A model generated the notes under the pieces. It was not told the DNA's origin and made no database searches. It saw only the letters and a program-made list of their open reading frames with translations. Made by a program: the position numbers and the translations under genes. Below, piece after piece: positions 34,325-45,193 of a DNA stretch of 64,000 bases. The stretch spans positions 62,001 to 126,000 of the forward strand of contig NZ_JACIDS010000006.1 in NCBI RefSeq assembly GCF_014196455.1, in the 5' to 3' direction. The first letter of the stretch is position 1. Every line of letters begins with the position of its first letter. This DNA comes from Kaistia hirudinis. Lineage in GTDB: Bacteria; Pseudomonadota; Alphaproteobacteria; Rhizobiales; Kaistiaceae.

Positions 34325-34699
34325 TGCCGACCCTCCTGATGCAGTTTTCGGATCACGAAGCTACTCGAAATGCATCAGCCTCACAATTACGACTGCGGAA
34401 CGTTCGGTGCTCCGGACGGCGCGCTTCGCGCGGCATGCGGGGATCGAACGCGGTAACCTACAAAAGCCCAAACGAGGATCGCCGACCTGCAGCGACCGTG
34501 TGCTCGCGATGGTGCCGCTGGCGCATGTTAGGCGCCGCGGGCCAAGACCGTCCTCGCTTCTTGTGAAGGCGGTTGGGATGGCGCGAGAATGCGAGACTTC
34601 ACGGCGCCGGGAGACGGCGAGGATGGGCGTCGGTTTCCGCATTCGTCGCAGATCACACATCCCTGATCCCGCTTCACAAGAAACTGCCGAGGAGATCCA
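34325..34699. other. LysR/DUF1254 divergent intergenic region
   Basis: 375 bp with no credible gene. It should hold the LysR operator and two promoters, but no specific T-N11-A box stands out over background. Confidence 0.4.
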
Positions 34700-36166
34700 A
34701 TGACACGCACCCGCCAGCTTCTCACTGCCGCCATGCTCACGACCGCGGTCGGCACGGGCTCGATGGCTTATGCGCAACAGGCGACGACGCCTGTGGTGTT
34801 CTCCGAGCTGTCAGCGCCATCGGCGGACGTCACGCCACAGCCTGAGTATATCAAGGCGCTTGCGCGCTCCGCCTATGTATGGGGCTGGCCAATGGTCAAC
34901 CAGATGAACAGGCGCGCCAAGATCACCCTGGCCCCGCAACCGGGCCTGCTGGGCGGTATCATACCCGTCGCTCCGCAGGGCCAGATCGGGATGCTGCACG
35001 ACTATATTGCGCCCGATGAGCGCTTCGTCGTCTGCCCGAATCAGGACGTTGTCTACGGCCTCGGCTTCTTCGACCTCGACAAGGAGCCGTCGGTTATTCA
35101 GGTTCCCGACTTCGGCGACCGGTTCTGGGTCTATGCGCTCTATGATCAGCGGACCGATCAATTTGGCGAGTTGGGCAAGCCGTACGCTACCAAGCCGGGC
35201 TTCTACCTGATGGTCGGCCCGAACTGGAACGGTGAGGTGCCCGAGGGGATCACCGGTGTCGTGCGCTCTTCGACATCGCTCGCCAACGCCGTCCCACGCA
35301 TCTTCCAGAACGATACCGACGAGGACCGCGCGGCGATCCAGTCGGTCATCAATCAAGTGGTTGCCTATCCGCTGTCGCAGTTCGACGGCAAGATGAAGAC
35401 CATCGAATGGAACAAGCTCGAGGATATTCCGAACCCGGAAAAGCAAGGTGATCAGGAGACCGGCTGGATCGTTCCCGAGAAATTCTTCGACCAGTTTCCG
35501 GCAATGCTCGACATGGTACCGCCGCTTCCCGGCGAGGAGGCCATGTACGCCCAATTCCGCTGGTTGATCGGCCTTGCAGCGAAGAACCCTGACGTCAAGA
35601 AACTGATCGCCGAGGAGGCGGTCGCTACCGAAAAGGAAGTGATCGCGCCGTTCTTCCAGTGGAAGCACAATGGCAAGCCTGCCGGTAGCGGCTGGCACCG
35701 GTCCGTCAACAATGCCCAGTGGGGGGTGGACTACTACGACCGGACGGGCACCGCGAAATCGAACATGTTCGACAACCGGCCGAACGAAACTCAGTATTTC
35801 TATACGGATCTCGATTCGTCGGGCACGCAGCTCGAGGGGTCGAAGAACTACAAGATCACCTTCGCGGCCGGTGAGACCCCGCCCGTCAACGGCTTCTGGT
35901 CGCTGACGCTCTATAACGAGCACCACTTCTTCCACCCGAACAATCTGAAACGCTATTCGCTCGGGACGAAAAACACGACGCTCAAGCTCAACGACGACGG
36001 TTCACTCTCTCTCTATGCCGGTGCGAAATCTCCGGGCTCCGAGAAGGAGAGCAACTGGCTCCCGGCCCCGGAAGGTACGTTCTCGCTTTATATCCGGGCC
36101 TATTGGGGCAAGGAGGCGATCCTGGACGGCTCCTGGCAGCCGCCGAAGATCGAGCTCATCCAGTAA
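34700..36166 (+). CDS. Exported DUF1254/DUF1214-domain protein, copy 1
   Basis: 488 aa from ATG 34700, with AGGAGA upstream. The Sec signal peptide is cleaved after AYA ([20 protein letters not shown], then SMAYA). The DUF1254 domain (~residues 55-190) has [14 protein letters not shown] and [15 protein letters not shown]. The DUF1214 domain (~360-470) has [17 protein letters not shown] and ends near [12 protein letters not shown]. These paired domains form a beta-rich periplasmic protein of unknown function, often several copies per genome. It is followed by a second, divergent copy in the same direction. Confidence 0.9.
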   Translation: MTRTRQLLTAAMLTTAVGTGSMAYAQQATTPVVFSELSAPSADVTPQPEYIKALARSAYVWGWPMVNQMNRRAKITLAPQPGLLGGIIPVAPQGQIGMLHDYIAPDERFVVCPNQDVVYGLGFFDLDKEPSVIQVPDFGDRFWVYALYDQRTDQFGELGKPYATKPGFYLMVGPNWNGEVPEGITGVVRSSTSLANAVPRIFQNDTDEDRAAIQSVINQVVAYPLSQFDGKMKTIEWNKLEDIPNPEKQGDQETGWIVPEKFFDQFPAMLDMVPPLPGEEAMYAQFRWLIGLAAKNPDVKKLIAEEAVATEKEVIAPFFQWKHNGKPAGSGWHRSVNNAQWGVDYYDRTGTAKSNMFDNRPNETQYFYTDLDSSGTQLEGSKNYKITFAAGETPPVNGFWSLTLYNEHHFFHPNNLKRYSLGTKNTTLKLNDDGSLSLYAGAKSPGSEKESNWLPAPEGTFSLYIRAYWGKEAILDGSWQPPKIELIQ

Positions 36167-36291
36167 GCCGACCAAAAGACTGGCGACCGGCATGCTGCTG
36201 TCGCGAGGTCATCGCGCGACACTGCTCATCCGGTCGTTCCGTCTCCTGCCCTCCAGCACCCGCGATGCCATCCTGGCAAGAGGTCGCTCAC

Positions 36292-37827
36292 ATGATCCGC
36301 AACATCCTTCTTTCATCGGTCGCGACGGTCGCCATGGCTCTTGGCGCCATCAGCCCCGCCACGGCGCAGCAGGCACGATTCGACGAACTCGCCAAACTCC
36401 CCTTCGACTTCAACAGGCCGACGCCGGAGACGGCCAGGACACTGAAGCAGAACTTCGATTTTCAGCAGGCCACGCAGGCCTATCTCTGGGCGATGCCGCT
36501 CATCAACACGCTCGGCATGAAGTTCGGCTCGGACAAGGTGTTCGGCACCGGCTACAACGTGCTGCCGATCTGGAAACAGCGTCTCGACCCGAAGACGCTT
36601 GTGACGACGCCGAACTCCGATGTGCTCTACGCCATGAGCTATATCGACATGGGCGAGACCGGTCCGATCGTGCTGGAGGCCCCGCCCGGATTGCAGGGCA
36701 TCCTGCTCGATTTCTGGCAGCGGCCGATCCCTGTCGATGGCGGCACGTATTTCGGCGATGTCGGTCTACCCGGGCCTGATCAAGGCAAGGGCGGCAAGTT
36801 CCTCGTCCTGCCTCCGGGATATGACGGCACGGTGCCGGATGGCTACTACGTCTATCGCTCGGGCACCAACAACCTCTTCGTGTTCCTGCGTGGCTTCTAC
36901 GACGACCCCAACAACCTGACGCCGGCTGTCGAGCATCTGGAAAAGACCAGGATCTATCCGCTCGAGCTGGCGGAGGCGGAGCGGAAGGCGATGCAGTTTC
37001 CGGACGCTTCGGGCGTGCCGGCGAACATGCTGCCCCGCACCGACGTCGAAGCGTTCGAGCAGCTCAAATGGCTCGTCGATAAGGAGGGCCGGAATCTCGC
37101 CGGGCCGGACGGGCTGGGTATTCTCGCGAGCGTCGGTCTCGTCGCCGGCAAGCCCTTCGAGCCGAACGCCGAGAGGCGCGCTTTGCTGAAGGCCGCGGCG
37201 AAGACCGCTTACGACATGAGCCGCACGGTCGGCTTCCTGCCGGGCCTTGATGGCGTCGATTACCGCGTCTGGAAGGACCGGCAGTGGGTCAATCCGGTGA
37301 ACAATGTCTCCGAGCCAGGAGCGAAGAAGTCGCTCGAGCTCGACTTCCGCAACAAGGCGGGCGGCTACTATGCCTTCGAGCCGCGCGTCTGGTTCTTCAC
37401 AAACTACTATTCGATCAGCCCGGGCATGGTCTCGCAGATCCCGGGACGCGGCGCGGCCTATGCGATCAGCTTCAACGATGCCGCGGGAACTCCGCCCGTC
37501 GGCGACGCTTCTTACAAACTCACCCTACCGGCCGATATTCCCGCGGAAATGTTCTGGTCGGTGACGCTCTATGAGGCGACGAACGGCTCCGGCCTCGCGA
37601 CGGAGCAGCGGCGATTCCCCTCGCTCGGCTCGCGCGACAAGCCCGTGCAGAATGCCGATGGCTCGACCGACCTCTACTTCGGCCCCAAGGCGCCGGAGGG
37701 CAAGGAAGCGAACTGGCTGCCGACCGCGCCGGAACGTGGCTTCTTCGCTATCCTGCGACTTTATGGGCCGACAGAGGCGGCGATCGACTACAGCTGGAAG
37801 CCGGGAGATCTCGAAGAGATCCGCTGA
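36292..37827 (+). CDS. Exported DUF1254/DUF1214-domain protein, copy 2
   Basis: 511 aa from ATG 36292, with AAGAGG upstream. The signal peptide ends at SPATA-QQ. DUF1254 part: AYLWAMPLINTLGMKFGSD and TTPNSDVLYAMSYIDMG. DUF1214 part: EMFWSVTLYEATNGSG and a closing YSWKPGDLEEI. It shares the fold signatures of copy 1 but little overall identity, so the pair is an old duplication rather than a recent one. A possible joint role under the divergent LysR is inferred. It ends 100 bp before the island's right-end repeat. Confidence 0.9.
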   Translation: MIRNILLSSVATVAMALGAISPATAQQARFDELAKLPFDFNRPTPETARTLKQNFDFQQATQAYLWAMPLINTLGMKFGSDKVFGTGYNVLPIWKQRLDPKTLVTTPNSDVLYAMSYIDMGETGPIVLEAPPGLQGILLDFWQRPIPVDGGTYFGDVGLPGPDQGKGGKFLVLPPGYDGTVPDGYYVYRSGTNNLFVFLRGFYDDPNNLTPAVEHLEKTRIYPLELAEAERKAMQFPDASGVPANMLPRTDVEAFEQLKWLVDKEGRNLAGPDGLGILASVGLVAGKPFEPNAERRALLKAAAKTAYDMSRTVGFLPGLDGVDYRVWKDRQWVNPVNNVSEPGAKKSLELDFRNKAGGYYAFEPRVWFFTNYYSISPGMVSQIPGRGAAYAISFNDAAGTPPVGDASYKLTLPADIPAEMFWSVTLYEATNGSGLATEQRRFPSLGSRDKPVQNADGSTDLYFGPKAPEGKEANWLPTAPERGFFAILRLYGPTEAAIDYSWKPGDLEEIR

Positions 37828-37925
37828 GGCGGTCCGCCGCGGCCAATCTGAGGAGGAGGGGCCTCGTTGTCTATCTGCGCGATCCCATCCCGCCCGGCCG
37901 ATCCCGGTGATTGCAGTTGCGACGT

Positions 37926-37956
37926 CGGTCACCGTCGGGTCACCGCTCGAAATTCC
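37926..37956 (+). repeat. Island right-end segment, copy 2, with paired GGTCACC sites
   Basis: 31 bp matching 32700-32730 at 28 positions. GGTCACC occurs at 37927 and 37938, 11 bp apart, followed by GAAATTCC. It is ~130 bp inside attR and is probably the right-arm integrase binding region. Confidence 0.6.
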
Positions 37957-38088
37957 GCCGGATTTCGTCCAGGTTCGACGGCCTCCAGCTCCGTCGGATC
38001 GTCCTGCATTTGAAGTCGATCGTACTCCAGGTCACCCTCTCAAATCGAAGCGAAGCGTACAATCTTAGATTGACGTTGTCATTTGTCG

Positions 38089-38192
38089 CTTGCCAAGGTT
38101 AGGGTCGAGGGTTCGAATCCCTTCGCCCGCTCCAATTTTCCGGCACCCACCGGAATGCGAAAAAGCCGCGGATCTCCGCGGCTTTTTGCGTT
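38089..38192 (+). repeat. attR: 104-bp direct repeat copy 2 (tRNA-Gly 3' half)
   Basis: Perfect copy of 1920-2023. The tRNA 5' half is absent, so no tRNA is made from here. It marks the right junction of the island. Confidence 0.93.
38160..38187 (+). terminator. Duplicated tRNA-Gly terminator hairpin in attR
   Basis: Identical to 1991-2018. It lies after the DUF1254-type genes and could serve as their terminator. Confidence 0.75.
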
Positions 38193-38613
38193 TTTGGGCT
38201 GTGCTGTTTCCGCGGACCTCGCATGTGATTCCAACTGCTCGCTTGACCGCCGGTCACCGCTCGGTCGCCGGGTCTCGAAGAGCGCTTGGGCGAGATCGTA
38301 GTGGCTGATGCGCGCAGCGGGAGATAGGCGGGCGTGCCCTGAGGTGCGCCCCGTTCTCCTGCCGGCCCGCGGTCCTCGGCCGGTATCGGCGCGGAAACAC
38401 AACGCGGTTGGTTTCGCCTCGATGTATTGCCGCGCGAACCTTGGGGCATTGGGTTGCGAGACTCGCGCGCGCGATCCGGGCAGCGGGGTTCGCCCCCGGG
38501 GTCGCGAGCCGACGCCGCACGCGCTTCCCTTGAGGTCGATTGTGTCGGGCGGCCGCTACAGGAATTCTCCGTTCGGGAGGATTCACCGCGTGACAAAATG
38601 GGAAAAGTGCCTT
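38193..38613. other. Region after attR with left-end-like sequence
   Basis: No gene is seen. The first ~75 bp resemble 2024-2100: TTCCAACTGCTC against TCCAACCGCTCC, and GGTCACCGCTCGGT at the same 60-bp offset (38252). This suggests the left end of another, older element or a shared backbone flank. Confidence 0.5.
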
Positions 38614-38638
38614 AACTGGATTGGTTAGTGGTCCAGTT
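38614..38638. promoter_or_regulatory. Inverted repeat over the GntR start, likely autoregulatory operator
   Basis: Arms AACTGGA (38614-38620) and TCCAGTT (38632-38638) are perfect inverted repeats around 11 bp. CCAGTTG is shared with the operators at 40612 and 48057, which supports recognition by the same regulator. Confidence 0.5.
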
Positions 38639-39406
38639 GTCGGTGCTCAATTGACGGTCCCTCTCTCCCCTCTGCGCGAGTCCATCCACAAGCAAACAGC
38701 CAAGGAGTTGATACGTGACAAGCTCGTCGCGCTCATCGCGTCGGGCATCCTGCAGATGGGCGACGAAATTCCGAGCGAGCGCGAGCTTGCGAGCATGTTG
38801 TCGGTCAGTCGCGAGACTGTCAGGGGGGCGATCCAGAGACTGGCCGGCGAGGGCATCGTCCAGGTTTCGCAGGGTGCCCGCACCCGTGTGGCCAAGGTCG
38901 ACGTGAACATCGCGGCACGTCGGATCGGCATCGCCAACCCTTCGGCCATCAACGGATATGACCTCGAAGCCGTGCATGGCGCCCGCCTTCTGGTGGAGGG
39001 GGCAACGGTCCGTGACGCCGCTTTGCGAATGAGCGAAGCCGATATCGGACGTCTGAAGGACTCGCTCGAGGTGCAGCGTGCCTCGAAGGATGATCCGGTT
39101 CGCTTCCTGATATGCGACAGGGAATTTCATCTGACGATCTACTATGCCTCGAGCAACCGACTGCTCGCTGATTTCGTCGTCGACCTCTACACATACATGC
39201 TCGATCACCGAAGAGCGGCGATGGGCAAGCCGGGCGCGATTGCGCAGAGTCTTCTCGATCACGAGGCCATCGTATCGGCGCTCAGCAATCGAGACCCGGA
39301 CGGCGTCGCCCGTGCATTCCACCAGCACATTGTCAGAATTTACGACACGACAGTCGCGCTGAGTGCCGGCGAACCGCACGTCAAATCCCCCGCAAACGGC
39401 AGTTGA
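38621..39406 (+). CDS. FadR-type GntR-family regulator of the denD/ABC locus
   Basis: Up to 261 aa. The TTG at 38621 or the in-frame TTG at 38651 could be the start; neither has a clear ribosome-binding site, and the first lies inside a dyad. The winged HTH spans about residues 20-90 (IRDKLVALIASGILQMGDEI, then PSERELASMLSVSRETVRGA). The FCD domain follows, with metal or ligand residues in DREFHLTIYYAS and DHEAIVSAL / FHQHIVR. FCD regulators bind small carboxylic acids, fitting sugar-acid catabolism. It is followed 20 bp later by denD. Confidence 0.9.
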   Translation: MVSGPVVGAQLTVPLSPLRESIHKQTAKELIRDKLVALIASGILQMGDEIPSERELASMLSVSRETVRGAIQRLAGEGIVQVSQGARTRVAKVDVNIAARRIGIANPSAINGYDLEAVHGARLLVEGATVRDAALRMSEADIGRLKDSLEVQRASKDDPVRFLICDREFHLTIYYASSNRLLADFVVDLYTYMLDHRRAAMGKPGAIAQSLLDHEAIVSALSNRDPDGVARAFHQHIVRIYDTTVALSAGEPHVKSPANGS

Positions 39407-39426
39407 GCCAGGAACAAGGTCGAGCC

Positions 39427-40413
39427 ATGCGTGTCCTCATCATTGGCGCTGCGGGAATGCTTGGGCGCAAGCTTGCCACCGCTCTCGTAAAGGCAGGTTC
39501 GCTGAACGGGCGCCCGATCAGCGGTCTCGTTCTGGCGGATGTGATCGAACCGGACGCCGTCGCCTTTTCCGGCGAGGTCGAGACCCTCGACGCCGATATT
39601 TCCGAGCCAGGCAAAGCCGAAGCGCTCGTGGCGAGACGGCCCGATGTGATCTTCCATCTGGCAGCAATCGTTTCGGGCGAGGCCGAGGCGAATTTCGAGA
39701 AGGGCTATCGCGTCAATCTCGACGGTACGCGCGCGCTGTTCGAAGCGATCCGCAAGGCCGGCGAGACGGAACCCTATGCGCCGAAGCTGGTGTTCACGTC
39801 GTCGATCGTCGTTTATGGCGAGCCTCTGCCCGAGTATATCGATGACGACTATGTCGTGGCGCCCTTGACGTCCTATGGCGCCCAGAAGTCGATCTGCGAG
39901 ACGTTGCTGGCAGATTATTCACGCCGCGGCTTCTTCGACGGCATCGGAATCCGGTTGCCGACGATATCGATCCGGCCCGGCAAGCCCAATCGAGCGGCGT
40001 CCGGCTTCTTCTCCAGCATATTGAGGGAGCCGCTGATCGGCGAGCCCGCCATATTGCCGGTTTCGGACGATGTCAGACACTGGTTCGCGAGTCCTCGGGC
40101 TGCGATAGCCTTCATGATTCACGCCGCGAACCTCGATACACGGCTGCTGGGCGCCCGCCGGGCCGTGACGATGCCGGGACTATGCGCCACCGTCGGGGAC
40201 CAGATCGATGCGCTGCGCCGCATAGCCGGCGAGGATGCGACGAAGCTGATACGGCGCCAATACGATCCCGCGGTCGCCGACATCATTGCGGGCTGGCCGC
40301 GCTGCTTTCGCGCGGAGCGCGCGGAGCAACTGGGCTTCAAGGCGGAGGCTGACTTCGACGAGATCATCCGCGTTCACCTCGAGGACGAACTCGCGATCCC
40401 GGCTTCCAACTGA
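39427..40413 (+). CDS. denD: D-erythronate dehydrogenase DenD
   Basis: 328 aa from ATG 39427, with AAGG 8 nt upstream. NAD-binding motif GAAGMLGRKL is at the N-terminus (extended SDR), and active-site SSIVVYGE followed by TSYGAQKSICE gives the Ser and YxxxK. The overall sequence matches the DenD group of the NAD-dependent epimerase/dehydratase family. It oxidises D-erythronate at C2 to 2-oxo-tetronate, which OtnI, OtnK and OtnC (51410, 52190, 48613) can carry to dihydroxyacetone phosphate. It follows the GntR gene and precedes an ABC importer. Confidence 0.85.
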   Translation: MRVLIIGAAGMLGRKLATALVKAGSLNGRPISGLVLADVIEPDAVAFSGEVETLDADISEPGKAEALVARRPDVIFHLAAIVSGEAEANFEKGYRVNLDGTRALFEAIRKAGETEPYAPKLVFTSSIVVYGEPLPEYIDDDYVVAPLTSYGAQKSICETLLADYSRRGFFDGIGIRLPTISIRPGKPNRAASGFFSSILREPLIGEPAILPVSDDVRHWFASPRAAIAFMIHAANLDTRLLGARRAVTMPGLCATVGDQIDALRRIAGEDATKLIRRQYDPAVADIIAGWPRCFRAERAEQLGFKAEADFDEIIRVHLEDELAIPASN

Positions 40414-40611
40414 GCCGCCTGCATGACCCAACGGCACCAGGGCGGAGGACTTGCCGGCACAAGGGGTGCTGACGATACGCACCGTGACGCCGGTTCCGGT
40501 GCGGAGAATGCCCCATGCGCTTCCGGTCGCTCTTCGGCCGCGGATCGCGGCCTCGGGTTCGATGAGATTTCGGTCCTCGGTCGGGCGTAAAAATAGACTG
40601 GCCTGCTGGCG

Positions 40612-40627
40612 GTACCAGTTGACAAGT
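40612..40627 (+). promoter_or_regulatory. Shared 16-bp operator upstream of the ABC importer
   Basis: GTACCAGTTGACAAGT is identical to the reverse complement of 48057-48072. GTTGAC here pairs with GTCGAC 8 bp further on as an imperfect dyad. It lies 213 bp before the binding-protein start in a 426-bp gap (40414-40839) without other recognisable features. It probably binds the FadR-type GntR protein encoded at 38621. Confidence 0.65.
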
Positions 40628-40839
40628 TGATGTCGACACTTCAGTTTGACTTGAACGCCAGATTGCGGATCGAAGCGCGCGCGATCGGAGCGAAAAGCGG
40701 AGGGAAGCGCGCTTCCGAACGGCGAATACAGCCCGCATCTCGATGGGTTGGGTTCCGCTGCGTAGCTGCGGCTACGAGCGGCCGGCGGTTGGAGGATCGC
40801 CGATCGACAGCATGTCATTACATCAGGGAGGAGACTGAG

Positions 40840-41952
40840 TTGAAAACGCGTATGGCAGTATTGGCACTGGCGCTGTTCGGCACCGTGGCGTTGTCGCCCG
40901 TGGCCTCGGCTGCGGAGCTTTCGGTTCCAGCATTCTCGACGGACGAGATCAAGAGCACCGGTCCCAACGGCGAAGCTGCCGTCTCGGCGACGAAGCTGTC
41001 GCTGACCGACGAGGAATTGAAGAAGCTGAAGGATGGGCACTTCAAGGTGGCCATGGCCTTCCACATGCTCTCCAACGAGATGAACAACACCGAGCTCGCG
41101 GCGCTGAAGGACACGTTCGAGAAGCTCGGCGTCGAGGTCGTCGGCGTGACCGACGCGCAGATGAAGGTCGAGACGCAGGTCGCGAACATCGAGAGCCTGA
41201 TGGCGCTCCATCCCGACGCGATCCTCAGCACGCCCATCGATCCGGTATCCACGGAGGCCAGCTACCGGGCCGCGGCCAAGGCCGGGGCGAAGATCGTGTT
41301 CATCGAGAACATCGCCGCCAATTTCAAGCCGGGCGTCGACTATGTCAGCGCCGTCGCGGCCGATAATTTCGGCAACGGCATGGCCGCCGCCGACATCATG
41401 GCGGAAGCGATCGGCGGCAAGGGCGAGGTCGGTGTCGTCTTCTTCGACGCCAATTTCTTCGTGACGACCCAGCGCTCCGACGGCTTCAAGTACCGGATCC
41501 AGAACGCCTACCCGGACATCAAGATCGTCGCCGAAGCCGGCTTCACGGACCAGAATCGGGTCAGCGAGGTTGCGGACGGCATGCTCGCCAATCATCCGAA
41601 CCTTGCCGGCGTCTTCGCCGTCTGGGACGTTCCCGCGGAGGGCGTGATGGCGTCCGCCAAGTCGGCGGGACGGAACGATCTGGTCATCACCACGATCGAT
41701 CTCGGTGCCAATGTGGCCCGCATCATCGCCGAAGACGGCATGATCAAGGGACTGGGTGCGCAGCGGCCTTATGACCAGGGCGTGGCGATCGCCATGGCGA
41801 CGGCATACGGACTGATCGGCAAGCCCGCACCGGCCTTCATCGCGGTCCCGGCGCTGCCGGTTGTCCGCGGCAACCTGCTCGAGGCTTGGAAAGAGGCTTA
41901 CCACAAGGATGCTCCGAAGGAGCTGGCCGACCTGGTGGCGAAGAAGCAATAG
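40840..41952 (+). CDS. Sugar ABC transporter periplasmic binding protein (RbsB/peripla_BP_4 type)
   Basis: 370 aa from TTG 40840, with GGGAGGAG 6 nt upstream; ATG 40852 would shorten the basic n-region. The signal peptide ends at ASA-AE. The fold is a type I periplasmic binding protein, with FKVAMAFHMLSNEMNN opening domain 1 and IDPVSTEASYRAA in the ligand cleft. It presents a sugar or sugar acid to the permease encoded at 43699. The link to denD suggests erythronate-like acids, which is inferred from context. A strong hairpin follows the gene. Confidence 0.9.
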   Translation: MKTRMAVLALALFGTVALSPVASAAELSVPAFSTDEIKSTGPNGEAAVSATKLSLTDEELKKLKDGHFKVAMAFHMLSNEMNNTELAALKDTFEKLGVEVVGVTDAQMKVETQVANIESLMALHPDAILSTPIDPVSTEASYRAAAKAGAKIVFIENIAANFKPGVDYVSAVAADNFGNGMAAADIMAEAIGGKGEVGVVFFDANFFVTTQRSDGFKYRIQNAYPDIKIVAEAGFTDQNRVSEVADGMLANHPNLAGVFAVWDVPAEGVMASAKSAGRNDLVITTIDLGANVARIIAEDGMIKGLGAQRPYDQGVAIAMATAYGLIGKPAPAFIAVPALPVVRGNLLEAWKEAYHKDAPKELADLVAKKQ

Positions 41953-41967
41953 ACCACGCCGGCAATC

Positions 41968-42004
41968 GGCTGTCAGGCGGGGCAGTTCACCCCGCCTGAC
42001 AGCC
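41968..42004 (+). other. Intercistronic hairpin after the binding-protein gene
   Basis: Perfect 15-bp arms with a 7-nt loop and no T run. Such stems after a binding-protein gene usually stabilise the upstream transcript and give it higher expression than the ATPase and permease. The other bases up to 42177 show nothing. Confidence 0.7.
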
Positions 42005-42177
42005 GAGAAGCCATGCCTGAGGCAAGCGTGTACCATCGCCGGGAGATCACTCCCGGCGCTGCACTCAGGCCTGATCGGCGCCGGCGGCGATGGATGGCGT
42101 GATCCGTGCTCATGCGACGCGGTGCCGTTCCCAGCATCATGACGAAATCGAATGTCCATTGACCAGGAGACTGACGC

Positions 42178-43689
<1,512 letters not shown>

Positions 43690-43698
43690 GTCTGTCTC

Positions 43699-44661
43699 AT
43701 GCATAATCTTCTCACTCGCTTCGATCTGGCGAAAAATATCGTCTATATCGCGTTCTTCATCGCGATCATATTCTTCGCAATCACGCTCGGAGACAGATTC
43801 TATTCGATAACCAATATCCTGAATATAACGCGACAAACCGCGATGATATCGATCATGGCGGTGACGATGACGTTCGTTATCTCGACCGGCCAGATCGATC
43901 TGTCGATCGGCTCGATCGCGGCGCTGGCGTCCCTGATTGTCGCGCTGATGCTGCAATCGACGGAAAACATAGCGCTTTCCGTGTTTGTCGGCCTCGGCTT
44001 CGGGATGGTCACCGGCGCGTTGAACGGCATTCTCATCACTGCCTTGGGCGTTCCCGCATTCCTCGTGACGCTGGGCATGATGGGCATCATCAAGGGGCTC
44101 GCGATGTGGATCACCGCCACGACCGCGATCCCCATCAGGGTCGACGACTACAACACGATCTTTGGTCTCGGGACCGTGTTCGGCATTCCGATTCTCTTCG
44201 TGTGGACCCTCGTCGCACTGGCGATCGGCCTGTTCGTCATGAACTACACGACCTTCGGCAAGAAGGCGCTGGCCGTGGGCGGCAACGAGGTCGCCGCGCG
44301 ATACAGCGGCGTGAATGTCAGGAACATCAAGATCATTGCGATGACCATGTCCGGCTTCACGGCGGCGTTCGCCGGCATTCTCTATTCCGGACGAATGCAG
44401 GCGGGTCGCTTCACGTTCGGCGAAGGCGATGAGCTGACAGTGATTGCCGCAGTCATCCTCGGTGGAACCAGCCTCTTTGGGGGGACTGCCAATGTGTTTG
44501 GGGCCGTGGTCGGCTCGTTGCTGATCGGCATCATCAACAATGGCCTGATCCTTGGCGGACTGACGGTCAGCCAGCAGATGATGGTTCGTGGCGTCATCGT
44601 CATTCTGGCGACCGCGCTCGGGACGAGAGGCCGCTTCTTCCGAAAGAAGACTCCGAGCTGA
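43699..44661 (+). CDS. Sugar ABC transporter permease (RbsC type)
   Basis: 320 aa with 8-10 membrane helices. The family motif GQIDLSIGSIAALASL and the cytoplasmic GGNEVAARYSGVNV coupling region are visible, with a second conserved AAVILGGTSLFGG. It forms the channel with the ATPase encoded 9 bp upstream. Its first ~130 bp are notably AT-rich compared with neighbours. No strong ribosome-binding site precedes the ATG, so coupling to the ATPase gene is likely. Confidence 0.94.
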   Translation: MHNLLTRFDLAKNIVYIAFFIAIIFFAITLGDRFYSITNILNITRQTAMISIMAVTMTFVISTGQIDLSIGSIAALASLIVALMLQSTENIALSVFVGLGFGMVTGALNGILITALGVPAFLVTLGMMGIIKGLAMWITATTAIPIRVDDYNTIFGLGTVFGIPILFVWTLVALAIGLFVMNYTTFGKKALAVGGNEVAARYSGVNVRNIKIIAMTMSGFTAAFAGILYSGRMQAGRFTFGEGDELTVIAAVILGGTSLFGGTANVFGAVVGSLLIGIINNGLILGGLTVSQQMMVRGVIVILATALGTRGRFFRKKTPS

Positions 44662-45092
44662 CAACCCGGGTTCGCCCGGTCAGCATGACGGGTCCGTCGG
44701 GGGCGATCCTTCGCTTCCGGCAGGCGCTCCGGGATGGTCGAGCATCGCGACGAGTCCCGCTCCTGCAGCACGAGCCATGAGTGGATCACCCCGGCCGATG
44801 GGATGCGGAACCCATGCTCGCGCCGTTCGAACCTGGCGACGCGTCCCGATCCCCATGCATTTCGCCGTTCGTGATGCCATGGCGTCGACACAGACCAGAC
44901 GTGAAGCCGATGCTTGAAAGCTGACGGCAGGCCTCGTCGCGTCGGGTCGCCGAGGACGATGTCTATCGGATGGGCACGACCTCGGGCCGATGGCCGACGC
45001 GAGCCGGCTGCCCCGAGCGCGGCCCGCAAGTTGGACTGTTCCGGTCCGATCGCCGCGGCCTGGAGGGCGAGACTGGCGGCCATCTACCAAGC

Positions 45093-45129
45093 AAATCGGG
45101 GTCGACGGCTGTGCCGTCGACCCCGATTT
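45093..45129. terminator. Bidirectional terminator between convergent operons
   Basis: A perfect 16-bp stem (arms starting AAATCGGGG and ending CCCCGATTT) with a 5-nt loop. A/T ends flank both sides, so it can serve the ABC operon and the FAD-oxidoreductase gene. The rest of the 532-bp gap 44662-45193 has no gene. Confidence 0.75.
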
Positions 45130-45193
45130 CGTTGTGCGGCGCGTCTGCGGATCGCTCCAGGCGCTGATCCACCATGCGCGCTCCCGACGCGCG

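Larger units (their letters stand above)
1920..38192. mobile_element. Composite genomic island in tRNA-Gly (~36 kb)
   Basis: The island is bounded by a perfect 104-bp direct repeat of the tRNA 3' half and its terminator (1920-2023 and 38089-38192). It holds a tyrosine integrase, an AlpA-type excisionase, a primase-helicase, a short-Argonaute defence system, a nar respiration operon, integrase and transposase debris, and DUF1254-type genes. No conjugation, relaxase or virion genes are seen, so autonomous transfer is unlikely. An internal att-like scar near 32.7 kb suggests at least two stacked insertions. Confidence 0.85.

Noticed and set aside
1920-38192. Integrative conjugative element or prophage.
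   Set aside because: No relaxase, type IV secretion, coupling protein, capsid, terminase, portal or tail genes in the 36 kb.
44680-45090. A 136-codon frame in the gap after the ABC permease.
   Set aside because: Arg/Pro/Ala-rich with no domain; the gap holds a bidirectional terminator between convergent units.
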